Source of the DNA: an uncultured Desulfovibrio sp.
Lineage (GTDB): Bacteria; Desulfobacterota; Desulfovibrionia; Desulfovibrionales; Desulfovibrionaceae
Length of the DNA stretch: 6,381 bases
Assembly: GCA_900550745.1 (NCBI GenBank)
Contig: URTO01000118.1
Coordinates: forward strand, 1-6,381
Direction of reading: 5' to 3'
Shown here piece by piece: positions 1 through 5,156 of this stretch. The first letter of the stretch is position 1. Every line of letters starts with the position of its first letter. The translations under genes were made by a program, and so were the position numbers. The notes below the pieces were generated by a model, which was not told the DNA's origin, searched no databases, and worked only from the letters and a program-made list of their open reading frames with translations.

Positions 1-135
1 GAAAATGGTTGATGTTTTTTCCTTGAAACTCCAAAGGGATAACCGGAAAAATGCCTTAGCCGTGGCTCCCGCCAAGGGGAAGACCTGAGAAAAAGGCTGT
101 ATTTTCACCATACTGTGGAGATGAAACAACCACAT
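1..135 (+). repeat. Conserved noncoding element, copy B (inverted relative to copy A)
   Basis: This is the diverged counterpart of 2861-2995, here on the plus strand and cut by the window edge at position 1, so it may extend further left. The match is strongest at 114-135, where 22 bases are identical, and in blocks near 5-13, 33-50 and 75-95. After position 135 the similarity stops. In copy A the symporter gene starts about 60 bases beyond the core; here the same distance leads only to a terminator-like hairpin and the antisense of the racemase end. So this copy has no visible gene in its own direction. It could serve a gene to the left of the window in the other orientation. Confidence 0.7.
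114..134. promoter_or_regulatory. Putative operator dyad TGTGG-N11-CCACA, second copy
   Basis: The half-sites TGTGG (114-118) and CCACA (130-134), and all 11 spacer bases between them, are identical to the site upstream of the symporter, in opposite orientation. Because the spacer is identical too, the conservation goes beyond the half-sites. Confidence 0.45.
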
Positions 136-288
136 ACTAACAGAGACTTTCTTTTCATAACGAGGAAAGGCGAAGGTTTTCCCCCTTCGTCTTTCTTGTT
201 TTGCAATGGTTCTGCCGCAGCAAAAGGCAGCCCCGTAATTGTATGTACTGCAAGAGCAGGATAGTTGGTTGGCAATTCTTGAGGCCAG
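136..288. other. Gene-free stretch downstream of the racemase
   Basis: Apart from the terminator-like hairpin at 163-197, I see only a small stem, CTGCC (212-216) with GGCAG (226-230), and no credible gene. AT content is higher than in the coding regions. Confidence 0.6.
163..197 (+). terminator. Plus-strand intrinsic terminator-like hairpin
   Basis: The stem pairs 163-176 with 184-197 over 14 positions, with two G-T wobbles (core GAAAGGCGAAGG with CCTTCGTCTTTC), around the loop TTTTCCC. On the plus strand it is followed by GTTTTGC, and its own 3' side is T-rich, so it fits a plus-strand intrinsic terminator. On the minus strand the two wobbles become A-C mismatches and the tail is less T-rich, so it would serve the racemase gene less well, though a bidirectional role is possible. 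What plus-strand transcript it ends is unclear. Confidence 0.5.
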
Positions 289-996
289 CTAGTAGTCCTT
301 CCGGCAGACGGCGTAATAGGCGTATTCGACGAGCGAATTGATGTCGTAGACGGGCAGGTTGACGGCGCGCTGGATGGGCGCGGAGAAGGCGGAGAGATCG
401 GTGCATTCGAGCACGAGGGCGTCGAGCGCCTTTTCCTGCGCGAACGCGGCGGCGGAGCCCACGATTTCGGCTTCGAGGCGTTCCATGTCGAAGTCGTGGC
501 GCTTGCCTTCGATGATGGTTTCCCAGAATTCGGGGTTGCCTTCCATGCCCCGGATGTGCACCGACTCCATCGGCGTCGCGCAGTTGGCGAAATGGGCGGG
601 CGTCAGCGCCTGGCGGCTGGCGGTGAGGACGCCGATGCTGGCCTTTTCGCCGTGCATGAGGCGCACCAGCGGAAGCTGGAGCAGGCTCGACAGGAAAACC
701 GGGATGTGCAGCTCGGCGGCGATTTGGTTCTGGAAGCGGGCCATGAAGCCGCAGCTTCCGGTAATGGCCTGCACGCCGTCGGCCTCAAGCTCTTTCGCGG
801 CCTGAATGAACGGTTCCAGCAGATCCGGCGTGGGATTGAACAGCAGGCGCGGGATGTCCACGCCCCGGATGACCCGCGTTACCGTCGGGAAGCGGTACGT
901 CAATGGGTTGCGCATGTGCCCGCGCGGTTTCGGGAACAGCGATTCGAGGCACAAGATGCCGATGGGCATGTCGTAATACAGCTTACCACCTTTCAT
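289..996 (-). CDS. Aspartate/glutamate/hydantoin racemase superfamily protein
   Basis: This 235-residue protein is of the Asp/Glu racemase fold. It has the two expected active-site cysteines, one per half: C82 in ITGSCGFMARFQ and C198 in VLECTDLSAF. These residues act as the acid/base pair in cofactor-independent racemisation at the alpha carbon. The early segment IGILCLES (12-19), the PVFLSSLLQLP region (99-109) and IGVLTASR (121-128) match family core strands. The length is normal for the group that includes hydantoin racemase and related uncharacterised racemases; it is not a close match in pattern to MurI. The start is ATG 996 with AAGGAG 5 bases upstream. It has no signal peptide and is cytoplasmic. 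Near a dehydrogenase and a symporter it probably interconverts stereoisomers of the imported compound. The substrate is unknown, and a related decarboxylase or isomerase activity is possible. Confidence 0.85.
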   Translation of the reverse strand: MKGGKLYYDMPIGILCLESLFPKPRGHMRNPLTYRFPTVTRVIRGVDIPRLLFNPTPDLLEPFIQAAKELEADGVQAITGSCGFMARFQNQIAAELHIPVFLSSLLQLPLVRLMHGEKASIGVLTASRQALTPAHFANCATPMESVHIRGMEGNPEFWETIIEGKRHDFDMERLEAEIVGSAAAFAQEKALDALVLECTDLSAFSAPIQRAVNLPVYDINSLVEYAYYAVCRKDY

Positions 997-1231
997 GTTC
1001 GCTCCTTTTCGGTTGGCATACGGCGGGCAGCCCGCCGTATGCGTATTCGTGAAAAGCCGTTTCCACCGGGCGCGATTCCCGCGCCGTTCCCTCGCCTCCT
1101 TCTGCCGGGGGCAAACCTTTGGACGGAGATCCGCCGAAGGGAAAGCCGCTGGAGATGGAGGTTGGGGGGAGCGGTTGGGAGGAGGTTTTTGGGGGAAGAG
1201 CGCCGCCCCCCTCTCAACCGAATTTTTCCTG
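997..1231. other. 235-bp spacer between the transporter pair and the racemase
   Basis: I see no gene here. The minus strand begins with a pyrimidine-rich tract (about 1151-1215) containing runs such as CCCCCC and CCTCC. A weak possible stem of five to six G-C pairs plus GGTT/AACC lies near 1186-1220, and the spacer ends in the perfect hairpin at 1016-1042. No clear promoter boxes for the racemase are visible, so whether it is read from the symporter message or its own promoter is open. Confidence 0.6.
1016..1042 (-). promoter_or_regulatory. Perfect 12-bp hairpin directly upstream of the racemase ribosome site
   Basis: GCATACGGCGGG (1016-1027) and CCCGCCGTATGC (1031-1042) are exact reverse complements around a 3-base loop. 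On the minus-strand message the hairpin ends 8 bases before AAGGAG (complement of 1002-1007), which serves ATG 996. No T-run follows, so a terminator is less likely than an mRNA-processing or 5'-protecting structure that separates racemase expression from the transporter genes. It could also be a dispersed palindromic repeat. Confidence 0.5.
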
Positions 1232-1348
1232 TCAGTTTTTCTTGTTCATTTCCGCAATCCACTGGACGATGCCGGTGAGCACCCATACGCCGCAGGCGAT
1301 GTTCAGGATGAAGGACGCATAGATCAGATATTTCGTGAATTCGAGCAT
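1232..1348 (-). CDS. 38-residue single-span membrane protein, probable small accessory subunit of the symporter
   Basis: A 39-codon frame (including TGA at 1234-1232) starts at ATG 1348 with a perfect AAGGAG 6 bases upstream. The predicted protein starts MLEFTKYLIYASFILNIACG, continues through VWVLTGIVQWIAEM and ends NKKN. One hydrophobic span covers about residues 7-31, with a short N-terminus and a lysine-rich C-terminal end, suggesting the C-terminus faces the cytoplasm. It begins 18 bp after the symporter stop and is surely co-transcribed with it. Very small single-span partners of sodium symporters are known (MetS of the NSS transporter MetP; short 'symporter small accessory proteins' next to SSS genes), and this gene fits that pattern by size, position and topology. 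I cannot confirm family membership by alignment. Confidence 0.8.
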   Translation of the reverse strand: MLEFTKYLIYASFILNIACGVWVLTGIVQWIAEMNKKN

Positions 1349-1354
1349 GAGAGT

Positions 1355-1360
1355 CTCCTT
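1355..1360 (-). promoter_or_regulatory. Ribosome binding site supporting the 38-residue gene
   Basis: On the minus strand this is AAGGAG, 6 bases before ATG 1348, in the 18-bp gap between the symporter stop and the small gene. Its quality and spacing are the main reasons to accept such a short reading frame as a gene. Confidence 0.8.
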
Positions 1361-1366
1361 GCGGGC

Positions 1367-2800
1367 TTACAGGGCTTCGGGGGCGTAAATGCCCGTCGAG
1401 GGGGCGCGGTGCTTCGTCATCTGGTGGATGACGAACAGCGTCAGGCAGTTGAGGCCGATGCCGATGAGGTTGGCGGGGATGCCGAAGGGCTCGCCGAGCA
1501 TCTTGTCGCTCCACAGGAAGCAGCTCACGACGCCGATGGTCACGGCGGGGGCCCCGGCGTAGGGCGACACCTTGCCCCAGAGCAGCCCGGCCAGCAGCGG
1601 CGGGATGATCGCCGAAGGCCACAGCTTGAAGATGTAGATCATCAGGCCGAACACGTCCTGGAACAGGATGGCGACGCCGATGGAAACGCCGCCCACGAGC
1701 AGGGTGGACATGCGGGACTGGCGCAGCATCTGATCCTGCGTGGCTTTGGGGTTGATGAACTTGTTGTAGATGTCGCGGGTGTACACGACGCAGGCGGTGT
1801 TGATGAAGGCCGCGCCGGAGGACATGACGGCGGCGAGCAGGGCCGCCAGCACAAGGCCGGTCACGCCGATGGGCAGCACGTCGCGGATAAGGTTGGTGAA
1901 GGCGAGGTCGGGCTTGACGTCTGGCTGGAGCGCCATGGAAGCGAGGCCGATCCCGGCGGTGGTGGCGAGGAAGAAGATCCAGTGGACGGAGAAGATCAGC
2001 ACCCCGGCCTTGCTGTCCTTGGCGGATTTGGTGGAGGCGTAGCGCTGGATGAAGTACGGCGCGCAGAATTCCCCGAACAGGAAGCTCAGGAACAGGCCCG
2101 CGAACTGGATCGGCCCCCAGCCTGAGAACACCTTCAGGTTGTCTTCATAGCGGGGCATGCTGTTGAGGGTCGCCATCATGGAATCGAAGCCGCCGAGATG
2201 GTCGATGGCGAGATACCCGCACAGGCTCACGCCGATGATAATGATCACATACTGCACGGCGTCGGTCATGGTCACGGCGAGCATGCCGCCCGACCACGTA
2301 TAGGCCAGCGTGATGATGGAGGAAATGAGCGCCGCCGGGATGAGGTCTATGCCCACGGCGGTCTGGAGGATGGCGCCCATCGCCAGGATCTGCACCCCGT
2401 ACAGCCCAAGGCAGAAGAAAAAGCATACGATGCTGGAAACGAGCCGCCCCGCGCGCCCGTAATACAGCCCGAAGAGGTCGCCCACGCTGTAGACGTTCTT
2501 GATGTTGTGCACGCGCCCGGCGATGTACAGGCCGGAGAAGATCTGGTTGATCACCACGCCGACAAGCCCGGCGAAGACCACGATGCCCGTGGTGTGCATG
2601 AACGAGACGCGCCCGATGGTCGCGCCGCCCCCGCACAGGGTCGCCGCGATGGCCGCAAAGAAGATGGACATGGGGAGGCCGCGCCCGGCGACGGCGTAAT
2701 CGTCAAAGTTGGTGACTTTCTTCATGGCCCAGTAGCCGATGTAGACCACGACGAAGAAATACAGGATGATGATCGCGTAATCCAGCCAATGGATGGTCAT
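1367..2800 (-). CDS. Sodium:solute symporter family (SSS) transporter
   Basis: This 477-residue, highly hydrophobic protein has about 13 predicted membrane spans, a normal size for the SSS/SLC5 family. Diagnostic segments are FDDYAVAGRGLP (32-43) after the first span, AYTWSGGMLAVTMTDAVQY (166-184), and LLAAVMSSGAAFINT (321-335) followed by YTRDIY (340-345). The paired serines S327/S328 correspond to the sodium-site serines known from vSGLT. It sits in the inner membrane and uses the sodium gradient to import a small solute. Related transporters carry proline, pantothenate, sugars, or short carboxylates, so sequence alone does not give the substrate; the neighbours suggest an amino-acid-like or carboxylate compound. 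The start is ATG 2800 with AGGAG 6 bases upstream. The 38-residue small protein follows 18 bp behind. Expression is probably controlled from the conserved element at 2861-2995. Confidence 0.93.
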   Translation of the reverse strand: MTIHWLDYAIIILYFFVVVYIGYWAMKKVTNFDDYAVAGRGLPMSIFFAAIAATLCGGGATIGRVSFMHTTGIVVFAGLVGVVINQIFSGLYIAGRVHNIKNVYSVGDLFGLYYGRAGRLVSSIVCFFFCLGLYGVQILAMGAILQTAVGIDLIPAALISSIITLAYTWSGGMLAVTMTDAVQYVIIIIGVSLCGYLAIDHLGGFDSMMATLNSMPRYEDNLKVFSGWGPIQFAGLFLSFLFGEFCAPYFIQRYASTKSAKDSKAGVLIFSVHWIFFLATTAGIGLASMALQPDVKPDLAFTNLIRDVLPIGVTGLVLAALLAAVMSSGAAFINTACVVYTRDIYNKFINPKATQDQMLRQSRMSTLLVGGVSIGVAILFQDVFGLMIYIFKLWPSAIIPPLLAGLLWGKVSPYAGAPAVTIGVVSCFLWSDKMLGEPFGIPANLIGIGLNCLTLFVIHQMTKHRAPSTGIYAPEAL

Positions 2801-2860
2801 GGGATGCTCCTAGACGCAGGCCGAGCGGCGCTGCTTGATACGGAAAGGCCCTGTCATGGA

Positions 2861-2995
2861 ATGTGGTTGTTTCATCTCCACAATGCAATGAAAAGAAAGG
2901 CTTTTTCTCTCGTTTTCCCGTTGACGGATTCTCTGGTTGGGGATTTTGCCGGTTATTCCCTTGGCATTGAGAGAAATAAAGCGTCAGCCATTTCC
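2861..2995 (-). repeat. Conserved noncoding element, copy A (upstream of the symporter)
   Basis: Read on the minus strand, this ~134-bp stretch aligns almost end to end with positions 1-135 of the plus strand. By eye about two thirds to 70 percent of positions agree, with a one-base indel and a compensating one further on. Shared blocks include ATGGYTGAYG, a TAACCGG with adjoining A-run, GAGAAAAAG, TTTTCA, and a perfect 22-base core at 2861-2882. No reading frame is conserved. It ends about 60 bases before the symporter start and fills most of the 231-bp gap (2801-3031), so a promoter/operator region is the natural reading. I cannot place convincing -35/-10 or -24/-12 boxes. Confidence 0.75.
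2862..2882. promoter_or_regulatory. Putative operator dyad TGTGG-N11-CCACA upstream of the symporter
   Basis: This is the perfectly conserved core of element copy A. It contains 5-bp inverted half-sites TGTGG (2862-2866) and CCACA (2878-2882). The centre-to-centre spacing of 16 bp suits a dimeric regulator binding near successive major grooves. The flanks diverge sharply between the two copies while this core does not, which argues for selection on protein binding. The regulator is unknown and not encoded in the window. Confidence 0.5.
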
Positions 2996-3031
2996 TATGG
3001 CACGGCCTACGGAAAAAGGGGAATGGAATCC

Positions 3032-3427
3032 TCAGCAGACATGGCAGGATACGCGAACGGGTGGAGCGGCGGGGAGAGGGAGCAGGCCGCGTATGTCGGT
3101 ATGGCGCGGCAGCCGATGGTTTTGGAGCCGGAGGCGGACGGCCCGGAACAGGTGGGGCCACAGGATGACGAGAAGGAGCGGGAACAGGCTTTCCCAGCTT
3201 TGCGGGTTTTTGTTCGACGTTTCGGGGGTCGGCGCGGCGAGGGCGGGATCATCCGGGGCGAGGTGTGGGCTTTCCGCTTGCGGCAGCAGTTCGAGGCTGG
3301 CGATGCTCCCCGCTTCGGCTACCCTCGGCGCGGCATTGAGCGACGCCGCGCACAGGCAGACGATATAGCCGACAGCAAGCACAAGGCAAAGTCCTTGCCG
3401 GCAGAGGAGGGAAAGGGAAAGCCGCAT
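3032..3427 (-). CDS. Hypothetical 131-residue membrane or exported protein
   Basis: I do not recognise this protein. The frame has codon use typical of the neighbouring genes (mostly G or C in third position), which favours a real gene. Residues 10-32 form a hydrophobic stretch (start of GLCLVLAVGYIVCLCAASLNA) that could be a signal peptide cleaved after A32 or A33, or a membrane anchor. A proline/alanine-rich linker (about 50-75) follows, and then a second hydrophobic segment LFPLLLVILWPHLF (81-94) before a basic tail ending in C128-x-x-C131. The start at 3427 has only a weak ribosome site: the nearest good purine run, GGGGAGGGGG, is 16 bases away and buried in a hairpin arm. It lies between the dehydrogenase operon and the symporter on the same strand. 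It may be a diverged membrane protein of the locus, or a gene in decay. Confidence 0.5.
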   Translation of the reverse strand: MRLSLSLLCRQGLCLVLAVGYIVCLCAASLNAAPRVAEAGSIASLELLPQAESPHLAPDDPALAAPTPETSNKNPQSWESLFPLLLVILWPHLFRAVRLRLQNHRLPRHTDIRGLLPLPAAPPVRVSCHVC

Positions 3428-3442
3428 AGGTAATTTTCCGTG

Positions 3443-3471
3443 GCCCCCTCCCCGGACGTCGGGAAGGGGGC
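3443..3471 (-). terminator. Strong 12-bp hairpin after the dehydrogenase operon
   Basis: On the minus strand the arms GCCCCCTTCCCG and CGGGGAGGGGGC pair over 12 positions (one G-T wobble) around the loop ACGTC. It starts 8 bases after the TAA of the BFD-domain subunit. The following bases (CACGGAAAATTACC) are not a T-run, so termination may be partial, or the hairpin may protect the 3' end of the upstream message. Confidence 0.6.
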
Positions 3472-3479
3472 GGGCCCGT

Positions 3480-4868
3480 TTAGCCGGGCAGGTTGAGGTT
3501 GCAGTAGTTTTCGAGGCTGACCGGGCGGAAGGGCTGGCGGACTTGCAGGCAGCCCACGGCGTCGGGGGCCTTGGACTGGGCGGCGGCGGTGATTTCCGCG
3601 AGCGCGGGCCCGCACATGCGGCCTTGGCACTGGCCCATGCCGCAGCGGGTGAAGCGCTTGACTTCGTTGACGTCGCGGAAGCCTTCGGCCACGGCCTTGC
3701 GGATGTCCCCGGCGGTGACGCATTCGCAGCGGCAGACCAGCGTTTCGTCCGGGACATTGAAGATCGCCGGGTTGGGCGCGAACACGTAGCGCAGGAACCC
3801 GCGCGCGACGCGCATGGCGCGGAGCCGCCTGCGGGCCGGGCCGCTGCGGTGGGCGGCTTCGGCGTCGCTGATGACGCCGAGGCGCCGGGCGATCTCCACC
3901 CCGGCGATGGTGCCCTTGAGCATGCTCGCGTCGCCGCCGTGGACATAGGTTCCGTCACCGGCGATGGAGATGCCGTCCACGCTGGTGCGTCCGTTTTCAT
4001 CGACGACGGGATGCCAGTACCGCTGGACGCCGTCCCATGCGTGCTCGGCGTTCAGGGAATTGAGGATGTGCGTGCGCGGGATGATGCCCTCGTGCCGCAG
4101 CAGGGTGGAGGCGTTGATTTCGTGGGTCTTGCCGCCCGCGTCGTAGACGACCTTTTCCAGCTGATCGGAACCCACGGCGCGGATATTGGTGACGTTGCGG
4201 ATGATCGGCACCTTGCCCTTGAGCACGCGCAGGGCCATCCTGATGCCCTTGGCGACATAGGGCATGTCAAGCACGCCTGCGGGCATGAGGCCGCCCGCCA
4301 TGATGCGGCGGGACCACCAGCCGGTGTCGAGCCACGCGGCGATGGGCACGCCCGCGTCGAGCAGGTGCCCGGCAAGCAGGAGCAGCAGGGGGCCGTTGCC
4401 CGCAAGGACGACCGGGGCGTTCTTGTCGGCGGAGAGCGTACCGCCGGAGCGCAGCAGGATGTCGGCCCCGCCCGCGCCCATGACGCCGGGCAGCGTCCAG
4501 CCGGGGAAGGGGACGGGCCGTTCCATACCGCCGGGGGCGATGATGATGTGCGAAGCGGTCAGTTCTTCGGCCTTGCCGTTCATGGTGCACGAGACCCGGT
4601 GCGGCTCAAGGCCCCAGACGGTTGCGCCGGGGTAGTAGGTCGCGCCGGATTCGCGGAAGCGCCTTACCAGCTCAAGCCCTGCGGCGCGTTCCTTGGGATC
4701 GAGCAGGGCTTGCGCCATCGGGGTTTCGATGTTGCGGAAAAGCTGCCCGCCGGGGGCCGCCTGTTCGTCGACAAGGGTTACGTCCAGCCCGCAGGAGCGC
4801 GCGGCGCAGGCTGCGGAAAGCCCGGCGGGGCCCGCCCCGATGACGATGAGATCCATGTTTCTGTCCAT
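3480..4868 (-). CDS. FAD/NAD(P)-type oxidoreductase subunit with C-terminal BFD-like [2Fe-2S] domain
   Basis: This 462-residue protein has an N-terminal FAD site GAGPAG (11-16) followed by VDEQAAPGGQLFRN (33-46). A second Rossmann-type loop AGNGPLL lies at 156-162, and the C-terminal FAD aspartate is in AGDG (303-306). A BFD-like ferredoxin domain at about 377-430 has C379-x-C381 and C409-x4-C414 as likely [2Fe-2S] ligands; C383 and C419 are additional cysteines. This order matches HcnB, opine oxidase A subunits and the alpha subunit of D-hydroxyproline dehydrogenase, where the protein mediates electron transfer and need not use NAD(P)H itself. The frame is open to 4970, but the start is placed at ATG 4868. 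GGGGAGG lies 7 bases upstream there, the ATG overlaps the preceding stop, and the extension would be arginine-rich and would lie antisense-free only by overwriting the ferredoxin gene. Confidence 0.92.
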   Translation of the reverse strand: MDRNMDLIVIGAGPAGLSAACAARSCGLDVTLVDEQAAPGGQLFRNIETPMAQALLDPKERAAGLELVRRFRESGATYYPGATVWGLEPHRVSCTMNGKAEELTASHIIIAPGGMERPVPFPGWTLPGVMGAGGADILLRSGGTLSADKNAPVVLAGNGPLLLLLAGHLLDAGVPIAAWLDTGWWSRRIMAGGLMPAGVLDMPYVAKGIRMALRVLKGKVPIIRNVTNIRAVGSDQLEKVVYDAGGKTHEINASTLLRHEGIIPRTHILNSLNAEHAWDGVQRYWHPVVDENGRTSVDGISIAGDGTYVHGGDASMLKGTIAGVEIARRLGVISDAEAAHRSGPARRRLRAMRVARGFLRYVFAPNPAIFNVPDETLVCRCECVTAGDIRKAVAEGFRDVNEVKRFTRCGMGQCQGRMCGPALAEITAAAQSKAPDAVGCLQVRQPFRPVSLENYCNLNLPG

Positions 4869-5143
4869 TATTCGGCCTCCCCGGAAAGTTGGCGCCTCAC
4901 GGTCATGCCTTCCCGCACGGTGACGAGGCAGGATTGGACATCCGGTTCGCCGTCGATTTCCATAAGGCATTCAAAGCACACGCCCATGAGGCAGTACGGG
5001 GCGCGGGCGCTGCCGTCCACGGGATGCTTGCAGGTGTGCCCGGCATGGGCATGTCCGAGCACGGCGGCGGCGACGCTGATCCCGGCGGGGACTTCCATCG
5101 GCTGCCCGTCGAAGGTGATATGAACGGTTGGTTCGTTTTGCAT
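4868..5143 (-). CDS. Small [2Fe-2S] ferredoxin-like subunit of the dehydrogenase
   Basis: This 91-residue protein is a plant-type ferredoxin fold of the Fer2_4 type. The cluster ligands are C51, C56, C59 and C72, spaced C-x4-C-x2-C-x12-C within YCLMGVCFECLMEIDG and the following VQSCL. The N-terminal strands (VHITFDGQPMEVPAG) and the late VREGM segment match the small subunits of HcnA, opine oxidase and hydroxyproline dehydrogenase complexes. Its size is normal for the family. The ribosome site AAGGA sits 7 bases before ATG at 5143, just after the upstream stop. The stop codon TAA shares one base with the ATG of the next gene (TAATG), a sign of translational coupling and fixed subunit ratio. 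Its role is to pass electrons between the flavins of the two larger subunits, as inferred from the family. Confidence 0.9.
   Translation of the reverse strand: MQNEPTVHITFDGQPMEVPAGISVAAAVLGHAHAGHTCKHPVDGSARAPYCLMGVCFECLMEIDGEPDVQSCLVTVREGMTVRRQLSGEAE
4876..4882 (-). promoter_or_regulatory. Ribosome binding site fixing the start of the BFD-domain subunit
   Basis: On the minus strand this reads GGGGAGG, 7 bases before ATG 4868. It lies inside the last codons of the ferredoxin gene and decides against the longer in-frame start at 4970. A second methionine four codons in (4856) has no comparable site. Confidence 0.75.
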
Positions 5144-5156
5144 GGCGTAGTCCTTT

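Noticed and set aside
206..238. 10-codon plus-strand frame after copy B, considered as a leader peptide
   Set aside because: It has no ribosome site, starts beyond the plus-strand terminator-like hairpin, and has no suggestive composition.
1151..1195. G-rich plus-strand tract considered as a G-quadruplex
   Set aside because: It has only three runs of three or more G (6, 3 and 5), so it does not meet the four-run pattern; a two-tetrad form would be weak.
995..2125. Long plus-strand open frame opposite the symporter and small protein
   Set aside because: It is antisense to a confident transporter gene, full of low-complexity Gly/Asp/His/Glu runs typical of the reverse frame of GC-rich coding DNA, and has no family motifs.
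2862..2882. CRP/FNR-type binding site
   Set aside because: The half-sites resemble TGTGA/TCACA only partly, and the 11-base spacer is far from the 6-base spacer required.
2861..2995. Possible riboswitch in the symporter leader
   Set aside because: The GGGA/TCCC pairing seen in copy A is not preserved in copy B, and I recognise no known riboswitch core; conservation looks DNA-level instead.
2703..3161. Minus-strand frame of 152 codons across the symporter start
   Set aside because: It overlaps the symporter N-terminus, the noncoding element and part of the 131-residue gene in another frame, and has no domain and no good start site.
2198..3433. Long plus-strand open frame of 411 codons
   Set aside because: It crosses the symporter antisense, the conserved noncoding element and the 131-residue gene antisense, with no recognisable domain; it is a high-GC shadow frame.
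4869..4970. 34-residue N-terminal extension of the BFD-domain oxidoreductase
   Set aside because: It lies wholly inside the ferredoxin gene in another frame; the GGGGAGG site and the FAD motif right after M1 place the start at 4868.
3543..5123. 526-codon plus-strand open frame
   Set aside because: It is the exact antisense of the BFD-domain oxidoreductase and ferredoxin genes, both of which have clear motifs and ribosome sites; its composition is that of a reverse frame.
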